This document shows positions 55,419 through 64,000 of a stretch of 64,000 nucleotides of DNA, in pieces. Both the position numbers and the translations under genes were made by a program. The notes below the pieces were generated by a model. That model was not told where the DNA came from. It did not search any database and was given only the letters and a program-made list of their open reading frames with translations. The DNA lies in assembly GCA_032191485.1 (NCBI GenBank), contig JAVDOI010000007.1:24110387-24174386 (forward strand), read 5' to 3'. How positions within the stretch are numbered: the first letter of the stretch is position 1; each line of letters opens with the position of its first letter. The DNA comes from Leptoclinus maculatus. Its lineage: Eukaryota > Chordata > Actinopteri > Perciformes > Stichaeidae.

Positions 55419-57050
55419 AACTCCCCCCAGAGACAGGTACTTACTTACTGTGTCCAGTGGCTCTGCATTTAAAGCACCGATCCACACAACGTTGGATCTG
55501 ATGGTTGATGAAAAGATTGTGTAGCGTCTGAACGCCGTCGTCCTTCTCTGTCAGCAGTTTGAAACAAGTCTCGTAAACACTCGGTTACAACCCACAGTGG
55601 GAATAACAGCTTCTTCCAACTGAGACAAGGAGACTTTCACCTGTGAACCATAATAACTGCAGTCGTGACCAGTGGTGACGATCAGATATCCGGGTTTTCA
55701 GAGAAGCGGAACAGAAGAATTGTTGATGATGGAAGTTTGAAGGCTGGGTTAAAATGTCAGCTCTGCATATTACTGTGACTTTATTTATTTTTTTCAGCAC
55801 AGACAGTTGCTTGGGTACCTTTCAGTTATTTTGTTACACTTTAATTTTGACTCAGAGAGATGTCATGAAAAGTGTCTTTATGTCTCACGGTCGACGCACC
55901 GTGTTTATCTCGGGGAGCTTTTTTGGAGAAAACACATTTGCTATAGAAATGGGATGGAACAAGTAAAGTGGCCACTTACAGGCCAATTACAGCTCCATCA
56001 GGACTGATTAGTTAATCATCCTGTTGTTAAAGATCTGTCTGATCAGTCTCTCAAAGAGGTAATTCAGCTTTTTTTTTTAAAACCTCTAATATATCATGAA
56101 CCAGAATCGTTAAAGTTCATCTAAAGTGTGCTTACTCAAGTGTTTTTGTGATATCATATGCACAGTTTAACAAAACAAGTCAATATAGTTGCATACCCAT
56201 TTTAGTTTTTGAAAATCGCACAATGCAAACTAAATAAAGAAGGGCCGTACATCCAAACAAGCTGGAGACATCAAACGACAAACAAGTTGACATGATGCCA
56301 CAGATGCTATCGGGACATGCTAACTGTGTCCATCCGGTGGTAAATCCCACAGCCATAGAAAGGAGCTTTAACGGCCTGAAATAAACTTGATAAACTAAAG
56401 AAATTGAACCGCTAAACAATGTTCTTGGCAAAGACACAATTAAAATGTAAAGTGTGTATTTGAAAATTCATGATTTTGAGATTCCAGTTTATTTAAGGTT
56501 ATGGCTTTTTTTGGTTTTCTGCATCTACATCCCTGCATTCTGTTCAAACAGGACATTAGTGCGTCAGATAGGACATCAATACTTACTCACATTTTGGCAG
56601 ATTACCAGAATTTTGCGTCCTATTACATTAAATAAAAATTGCATGAATTGAGGAAAGTACATGGTTCATGTTGCATTCTGTTTATTTTGTAACACTAAAG
56701 AGATGCAATAGGGGTTCTTGATTGCCGTTGTTCTGAAATAAACAAATACATCTCTGAATCCACTTCCATTGTGTCCTATTTTCAAAAAAACAGATGTTTG
56801 TCAATTAAGCATAAAATACCTTATTTGATACATGAAATGGAATTCCAACCCTTAATTTTTAACATGGGACAGGCAAGTTCAAACAAAATACCATGTTGTG
56901 TGGAAAGTTTGTCATTAAACTCTTCTGTCATCGTGTTGGCAAAATACAGGAGACAGTGGAAGGTTCTCGCCAGGATCTCTGAGACGAGAGAGATTATGCA
57001 ACCATTGTTGTAACTATACCCAAAAGATGCGATACGGTTGTTTAATAAAG
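55419..57050 (+). other. alkbh3: alkbh3 3' flank; candidate poly(A) sites
   Basis: No coding frame continues past the TAA. AATAAA occurs at 56233-56238, 56379-56384, 56737-56742 and 57044-57049. The last one is followed by a T/GT-rich stretch, but I cannot decide which is used, so the 3' UTR could be about 0.8 to 1.65 kb. Confidence 0.4.
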
Positions 57051-57117
57051 ATCAGTTCTATTTTTTCATGTTGGCTCTTGAAGTCTTCTTCAATACAGCA
57101 TGATGTCCATCCAGTAA

Positions 57118-57480
57118 TTGATGGTCCATTTAGAGTCAAATAGACCATGAAGTGGAGTATACTTTAGGGCGGGGCTACCTTGTGATTGACAGGTCACTAC
57201 CGCCACGTCACTCCTCCGCAGTCCAAATATGGTCACTTCCGTTCAGTGGTGGAAAAAAAAAACGAGATGGCATCGCCTCAAATTCATATAGTTACATGCT
57301 AACTCTCATTGTAATGTCTGCACCATCTTGCATAACCCATAGCATCTTTTATTTTTCAACTGCTACTTGAAAGCAGTGACTTCAGCCTCCACCCTCGCTG
57401 AAGGCCCAAACGGTGGTTATGAGCTGTATTTGTTTGATCTGCTAGGTTAGCTCAGCGCGGCTTCAGCGGATGCGGAGGCA
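57118..57480. repeat. Interspersed teleost repeat
   Basis: GATGGTCCATTTAGAGTCAA, then ACTTTAGGGCGGGGCTACCT, TGTGATTGACAGGTC and CCAAATATGGTCACTTCCG. I recall this series as a very common dispersed sequence in fish. No open frame of interest. Confidence 0.6.
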
Positions 57481-59600
57481 ATGGAGAGTGACAGAATAAC
57501 GGATGTGAAATGAGTAGGTGGGGAGGATGTATATTTGCCATACATTTTTCAATTGCAGTTGCAAAGAACGCTGGGTCCAGGATCAGGTGATCGTATAGTA
57601 AAGTGACGGCTCAGTCAGTAGTTTCTCTGAAAGTTAAGGCCACCGTGAACTGTTCAAACTAAACAGCCTCTGTAAACTGCAGCCTCAATTTTCCAAGTGC
57701 CTTTCAAACAGTGCAGCAGTCACTGTAACCCTGGCAACTTCTTTTTCGGCTTCCCCGTCCGACTCTTGCCTGACTTCGGTCTGCTGATGTGTCTCAGTCT
57801 TGCATGCCGGCCGTAATCTTTCCCCAGACTGCCTGACAATAAGAATAACAAACCCGACAGCGGTTTTCTTTAAGCCTCGCTGAGCAAACAGCTTTGGTAA
57901 CACAAGACAGAAAAGTAGTCTGCAGGATGTATTTCTGTGTATATAACGGGGGGGTTTGAGGACTCGTACTGTGTAATAGGGTCAGCAGACACCATTTCTC
58001 CCTGCAAGACCCTGTGTGTACGTGTTTGCCCACTTCCCTGATCTGTGTATATAAAGTGTGTTATTATCGTTAGGAGGTGAGTTAATGTGGAAGACCCACA
58101 GTGTCATAGCTCCGGTACAGTGCAGGTGAGAAATGTGCCATGCTGTGCCCGACGTTCACTGGCTCCTCGGCGAGGAGCCCCGAGAGGCGAAGATTGGGAC
58201 ATTTTGTACTAGAAGAGAACGACACGGCGCTGAACGTGAAACGGGTCTGGGCTGAACATTTAGTTTTGGAACGGCGTCTTCTCTTCAGGACATCGGGGCT
58301 TAGTTAGTGTGTTTGTGTTTACGAAATGTCTTCTAGCAAACCATGTTGGGATTCAATTTAAGTAATTATGGTCAAAATGGGAAGCAAAGAACTACACTTC
58401 CTTAAAATGTGTGTGCAATAAGATTGTTAAATTGTCAACTGTACACCGGTAGCCTTCATTGTTCCTCAACGATTCACAGGGATTTAATACTTTTTACTCC
58501 GCTGCCCTAATCAATATTTTTATATAATCTTTTTAATATATTTTTATATTATATATTCATAACAATGAACTCAAAATCAAATACTATGTCTAGTATGAAC
58601 TGTGTCACTCGTTATGTAATTATTGACTCTACAGTGGAGCGTTTTAACGTCTTCAAGCTTCTGGTTTTAGCTTTGCGGCTCAGTCTCTCAGGTCTCATCA
58701 AGAAGACAGCTGCTGTTGAAACATCTCTAATAAACCTACATCACTGTACACGTCTGCTTGTTCCGCTGCACTAAAGTGAACCACATTTAACATTTCAAGG
58801 TGAAGTGAGTATTAAAGCTGCAGAAAGCCTTGGTGGAAAATGCTCACATAGGTTTAGCTAGACTTAAGTACCAGAGAAAATAACATTTCTGTCTGAATGT
58901 ATCTGTATGAATGTAGCCATCTTAATTCCCACTACATACTCAGAATTAGACATTGTCTTCCTGTATCTGCAGCACTTTCCCAGCACTGTCTGTGCTGTTG
59001 TTGACGTTCTCCACTCTGCCTGGAAAGGAACTTGGCATGTGACACGATAGCTAACTAACAAGCTGCCCGGCATTCCTGTGTTAGCCACTGTTTGCATGTT
59101 CCGGATCCCGACACCTGTTGTGCTGAGCTGGAAACATTTGGGTTTACGGGAGCCACGTCAGAATCTGCTAACTCCCTTTTAGCTCCCTCTGGAGCCACTG
59201 GGAGCCACCGCATGGATCACACCTAATTAGGCCTCAGTCCAGCGACGTTTCCTGTCCGTTCTGTTTACTGTGGCCACCTGATCTCCAGCCTCTGTGGTCT
59301 CACATTAGCAGACAGCGAAATGTAAACTATCGGGCCGTGTTTGCTTACAGAGCTTTAGATAGGTTGCCTGGCATTAAGAAGATCTGATCCACAAGGATGG
59401 TGAAATTAATCCAGTGGGGAATATATAACCGTAACAAACTGACTTGCATCTTGATTGATGTGCCAGCTGTTTGAACATGTTAAACCTATATTTGAATATG
59501 GCACAATATGTTGAGTGGCAGACGTAGGCGTAGCATGTAGGGCAGCCTATATGGCACTGCACCAGGTTCTGGAAGGGTGCCATAAAGGACACTTTATCAT
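57481..59600. other. Gene-free stretch
   Basis: No gene recognised. It holds a perfect 8-bp-arm palindrome at 58162-58178 (GCTCCTCG-G-CGAGGAGC) in a locally GC-richer segment. Open frames lack protein-like content. Confidence 0.5.
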
Positions 59601-60005
59601 GTTTTCTCCACTGGAAGGGCGCCATGATCAGCTGTCTCCGGTGTTTACAGACATCTTCAACACCTCCCTGGAGACACGCCACGTACCAGCCTGCTTCAAG
59701 GCCTCCACCATCATCCCTGTCCCCAAAAAACCTAGGACCACAGGACTCAATGACTACAGGCCCGTCGCCCTGACCTCTGTGGTCATGAAGTCTTTTGAAC
59801 ACCTAGTCCTGTCCCACCTAAAAACCCTCACTGACCCACTGCTGGACCCCCTGCAGTTCGCCTACAGAGCCAACAGGTCTGTAGATGACCCAGTCAACAT
59901 GGCCCTTCATTTCATCCTCCAGCATCTGGACTCCCCAGGAACCTATACGCCAGGATCCTGTTTGTGGACTTCAGCTCTGCTTTCAATGCTATCTTCTAAG
60001 CCTGA
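59600..60005 (+). pseudogene. Non-LTR retrotransposon reverse-transcriptase fragment (CR1/L2/Rex1-like)
   Basis: The translation contains typical non-LTR reverse-transcriptase words: FNTSLETRHVPACFKAS, IIPVPKKPRTTGLNDYRPVA, LTSVVMKSFEHLVL and DPLQFAYRANRSVDD. These cover the N-terminal fingers/palm part of the domain. Near 59945-59950 the frame shifts; the VDFSSAF catalytic-aspartate block continues in another frame and meets a stop (TAA at 59997-59999). No endonuclease domain, no 3' end and no YADD motif are present. It is a dead, 5'- and 3'-truncated copy. The clade is judged from memory. Confidence 0.85.
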
Positions 60006-62250
60006 GGCTGAGCCTTCTAAATGTTACCTGCTAACCGGCAGCATGTTGAGATGGTCATGTTGAGAATGTTAGAATTTAAAAGCACCACTGTGCTTAAGTA
60101 GCCTCACTGAGAGTGTTGTTGCCATTTTTACATTTTGACTTGTCCAAGTAGGAAAAGCACAGGTGTCACTAATTACACTGAAACAAAGTGTTCCAGTGAG
60201 AGTGACAGTGAGCCAGCGTGCACAATACCAGGACCCTGAAATGAACCAGAAAGCTGAACAGTCTTAAATACTGGTTGTACAGTGCAGCCAGCTCATGTCT
60301 TTCTATATGTTTACCAATAACAAGTTAAATGGCAGATTGTCCTTGTCGTCCATGAGCCTCTTGTGCAGGTCACTAACAGACTGTGTCACTATACTACGGC
60401 ATTCTGGGAAACCTAAACTGACCTGCGTCTTCCATGGAGTGTAGTGAGTCAGTGAGATATTTAATTTTTAGTCTGTATGCAAATGTCCAACTGTACACAC
60501 CCAACTATACACGAGGAATATACACTTGTATTTGGTTTTACAACCGTGTGTGTGTGTGTTTAATATAGTCGTAAGTGGAGTCTGAAGTCATGCTGTGATT
60601 TGCTGGGAAGCTGCTCTGGGAACAAGTTGACCGATTCACTTCACCCTCCCAGCTCCGTTGTCCTCCCCCTCACTCCCACTTCATGACTTCAGTTCTCTCT
60701 CCTTTATTGTGCCTCCTCCTCCTCCCCGCCCTCCACCTATTATCCTCTTCATCTTCACCTCTCCATCTCTGTCTTCTATCACCTTTTCCACTCTCTTTTA
60801 TCCGGCTTGATCAAATCGTCTTGTTGGTCTGGTCATATTGCTGCTGCCTCTCTCTCTCCGGTCAACCTCTGAGAGAGATAAATAGATTTCCGTCTCCCTA
60901 AATGCGTAAACTTGCAAATCGGCTGCTGGACTTGCATCACATTCTTTCCCTGATACTTCAGTTGCTTGTTATAGGACTTACAGGGAGTCACAGTCACATC
61001 TCCCTCCTCTCTTCCATCACAATACGTATCTGTTCCTTTTGTTCAAGTTGGATTGAAACCTGTTTTAATGTCTCTGTCTGTCTGTCTCTCTGTCTGTCTG
61101 TCTGTCGCTGTTGCTGTCACTCTCTCATAACCGCCTGCTGCCCTGTGAAGTCACGTCTTTCCTGTGTGAGTTATGGCTCCTGGCATCGATCACCTGTTAA
61201 CAGACACGTCATTAGTGGCATCTTGAAGACATTAACGGCTGACTGCAATGCACCGCCAATGTGGTCACACTTCACAAGCTGATTCAGAGGGAACACATTT
61301 TTAATAGTGCTACGATTTGCGCTACACAGTGAGAGTATTTCAAGAGACAATCCTGTAACAGAAGGTCACAGCAGTGGGTCCATTAACAGTAGCTTCCTAT
61401 CAACGGATCATTGGCCACAGTAACACTGGACATAAATCCGCCTTATGAAGACATGCAGACTCATAATCATTTATTTAAGATGTATGTTTCTCCTGAACAG
61501 TTATAGGCACCTATAGTGCAGGGACAAGGACAAGAACTCTAACAAGACAAAGTTCTTTGTTGGACGGCCTGGCAAAGACGGAGGTACAGCTGCTTGGTTT
61601 TTGCAGTGGTGGATGGAAACGTGTTGCTCCCGACGAAGCTGTTTTGACCTGAATTGTGATCTGGATGGTATAGTGCCCTGTCTGTGTTGTAAGAGGAAAT
61701 AAGATGAAGGGTGCAACCCCAAGTTCAAACAAACCGCAAATTACTCTGTGCAAAAGACTTTAAATCTAGTGTGAAAGTCAACAAGTCTGCAACACTGACA
61801 GCCCGTCCCCCTCAGGCCTCCCTCCTAAAGCCACTCCCCCAAAGTTATCACTATAAAGACAAGCAGGTAGGGTTATTACAATCCTGCGATTTTTATTTAT
61901 TTGTCAGAGCATTTGATTACTTTACGGATATAAAGAGAATTTCAAACATTTCAAAAGATGCATTACCGACCCTAGTTTTATAGTCTTATACATGTAGTAA
62001 ACATGATCTCAGATACATCTAGATTATTCCCAAATTGAAAGTGTAAACAAACAGCGATAGAACAAAAAATACTGTTCTCTATCTGTGGCCCTGAAAACGT
62101 CATTCATCCGTGTATGCTCATGGTTTTGCAGCATAAACAGACTCCGTGTTCCTGCATGGGAATCCGCAGTCTCCAAGTCTCAGTCTATAAATAACCATGT
62201 TGTCCCTGTGGTGTCTTACTGACTCAGTCCCAAGAGAGGGAGGGTAGGAG
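60006..62250. other. Gene-free stretch
   Basis: No gene recognised. It includes a CT-rich region at about 60640-60900 and a (TCTG)n run at about 61076-61107. Frames in these parts follow from pyrimidine bias. Confidence 0.5.
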
Positions 62251-62260
62251 GACCAGGCCA

Positions 62261-62280
62261 ACCCCCCCCCCCCCCCCCCC
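62261..62280. repeat. Poly-C run
   Basis: About 19 consecutive C; length is likely approximate. Confidence 0.88.
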
Positions 62281-62990
62281 AGAGGATGATGTGTTTATTG
62301 ATTTACACTAACGTTGCTGCAGGCACTGCTGTCATTAATATACTGCACTGAACATAGCTGCGTAAATGTAAACCACTGTTTACTTTTGCTGTAATGTTAC
62401 TTTGGATGTTGTGGCCAACACACTTAATTTAAGGGAGTTAAGGTTTCCTTGAAGTCATTTCTCAAGGAATGTATCACATATCAATCATGCCGACTGATCA
62501 AATGTAGCCCTTCTGACACTGGCATTTCCAGTTTTTATGTAATAAAAATAACTTGGACGGACACAATGTGAGAGATGCGTCTTCAAAGTAGAGCAGTCTG
62601 AATTAAAAGCATATAAAACCGTGATTAAGATCAACTATTATATTTGTGTCAGTACATTTTCAGAGCGGCGACACAAACAAAAGCATTAGATTTGCCTCTA
62701 AAATAACAGAATAGTAAAAACTTCATAGCTAGTGTGTGATTGTCGTACAGTGTTGTAATTGTGCTCACTCATAGTTCTTTAAGCGGAGAGAAGACATACA
62801 GTACCTGAGCTGTTGTGTTACTCACCAACTTTGGTTCCCCTCCTCTCCGCTGTCCCCTGACATTTAGTTTGCTATGGTAACAGAGGCGTCCCATCATGTA
62901 CAGGGTAGTTTGCCCGTTCGGGAATGTGGCCTGTGGTGTGTACCTCACCTCTTCACTCCGTGGACCTGGATAATGGATTTGCCTTTATAT
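62281..62990. other. Gene-free stretch
   Basis: AT-rich, no gene or array recognised. Confidence 0.5.
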
Positions 62991-62993
<3 letters not shown>

Positions 62994-63034
<41 letters not shown>

Positions 63035-63743
63035 TCTGTCTCTCTCTGTCTCTATTTGTCTCTGTCTCTCTCTCTCTCTCTGTCTCTATTTGTCTCTGTC
63101 TCTCTCTCTCCGTCTCTCTCTGTCTGTCTCTCTCTCTCTGTGTCTCTCTTTGTCTCTGTCTGTCTCTCTCGCTCTCTCTGTCTCCGTCTCTCCGTCTCTC
63201 TCTGTCTGTCTCTCTCTCTCCATCTCTCTCTGTCTGTCTCTCTCTCTCCATCTCTCTCTGTCTCTCTCTCTCTCTCCGTCTCTCTCTGTCTGTCTCTCTC
63301 TGTCTCTGTCTCTCTCTCTCTCTCTCTCTCCGTCTCTCTCTGTCTGTCTCTCTCTGTCTCTGTCTCTCTCTCTCTCTCTCCATCTCTCTCTGTCTCTCTC
63401 TCTCTCTCCGTCTCTCTCTGTCTGTCTCTCTCTGTCTCTGTCTCTCTCTCTCTCTCTCCATCTCTCTCTGTCTGTCTCTCTCTCTCCATCTCTCTCTGTC
63501 TCTCTCTCTCTCTCCGTCTCTCTCTGTCTGTCTCTCTCTGTCTCTGTCTCTCTCTCTCTCTCTCTCTCCGTCTCTCTCTGTCTGTCTCTCTCTGTCTCTG
63601 TCTCTCTCTCTCTCTCCGTCTCTCTCTGTCTGTCTCTCTCTGTCTCTGTCTCTCTCTCTCTCTCTCCGTCTCTCTCTGTCTGTCTCTCTCTGTCTCTGTC
63701 TCTCTCTCTCTCCGTCTCTCTCTGTCTGTCTCTCTCTCTCTCT
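62994..63743. repeat. Pyrimidine-rich (CT/GTCT) satellite-like field, about 750 bp
   Basis: Almost entirely TCTC with periodic TCTG, CCGTCT, CCATCT and early ATTTGTCT variants. A composite block (CCGTCTCTCTCTGTCTGTCT onward) recurs at about 63276, 63330, 63408, 63514, 63568, 63616, 63666 and 63712, with spacings of 46-106 bases, mostly 46-54. Stop codons are nearly absent on both strands, which yields long serine/leucine and arginine/glutamate frames that are artefacts. Confidence 0.95.
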
Positions 63744-64000
63744 GAAGTGTTGTTGTCTCCGACTGTGTATATAATTGTGTGCCCTAATTAGAAGTGTGTG
63801 TTAAAAGGGCACTCAGCACAGTGAATCGTGTTGGAGTTTGATTGCACAAGTGCAGATAATCGTTGTATTGCCAAAGGCCACCACAGTGTCAGCTGATAAA
63901 CACACAGCTCTCCTCTGTTTATCTCCTCTTGTATTTTTTCAACTATACCCAAAACAATACCCAAGTTGATAGATGTTGAGATATGTTCAGATATCTCACA
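63744..64000. other. Gene-free end of window
   Basis: Short unique-looking sequence without a recognisable feature. Confidence 0.5.

Noticed and set aside
62874..63791. Long Ser/Leu (plus) and Arg/Glu (minus) frames of up to 305 codons
   Set aside because: Translations of a CT-only repeat field; nearly all frames are open because stops need A or G in the right place.

Overview
The window is animal nuclear DNA, most likely from a ray-finned (percomorph-type) fish. The evidence is intron-split vertebrate genes with GT-AG borders, very dense (TG)n/(CA)n microsatellites, and several interspersed sequences that I recall as common in percomorph genomes. There are no bacterial operons, CRISPR arrays, tRNA or rRNA genes that I can see. 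Family and repeat identifications come from memory of motifs; no search was run.

Two genes are secure, both on the + strand and arranged head to tail. The first is hsd17b12 (26482-44845, 11 coding exons, 330 aa), the membrane-bound 3-ketoacyl-CoA reductase of very-long-chain fatty acid elongation. All its splice phases fit, and the TGxxxGIG, NNVG, Ser and YxxxK motifs are intact. The second is alkbh3 (48126-55418, 9 coding exons, 298 aa), a 2-oxoglutarate/Fe(II) nucleic-acid demethylase with the HxD...H iron triad intact. As I recall, HSD17B12 and ALKBH3 are also neighbours in the same orientation on human 11p11.2, so the pair looks like conserved synteny rather than a functional operon.

Layout. 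1-19.4 kb: no gene recognised; microsatellites, a 29-bp G-rich minisatellite (about 7.53-8.22 kb), a foldback element (about 5.9-6.55 kb) and other repeats. 19.4-24.6 kb: a possible four-exon gene encoding an unrecognised 104-aa protein, supported only by splice sites and matching phases. 25.85-26.48 kb: hsd17b12 promoter with CCAAT boxes, GC boxes and a TATA-like box. 26.5-44.8 kb: hsd17b12, with a 10.8-kb first intron holding a local duplication. 44.85-46.1 kb: its 3' UTR. 47-55.4 kb: alkbh3, whose introns carry (TG)96, (GT)~64 and a 13-bp minisatellite with a second-order 143-bp repeat. 55.4-64 kb: no gene recognised; interspersed repeats, a broken non-LTR retrotransposon fragment (about 59.6-60.0 kb) and a 750-bp pyrimidine-only repeat field (63.0-63.74 kb).

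I did not find a clearly new biological system. The items most worth checking are the unrecognised four-exon gene candidate, a 72-nt near-perfect hairpin at 23593-23664, the tandem G-quadruplex minisatellite, the GT array directly against an alkbh3 splice acceptor, and the higher-order structure of the alkbh3 intronic minisatellite.
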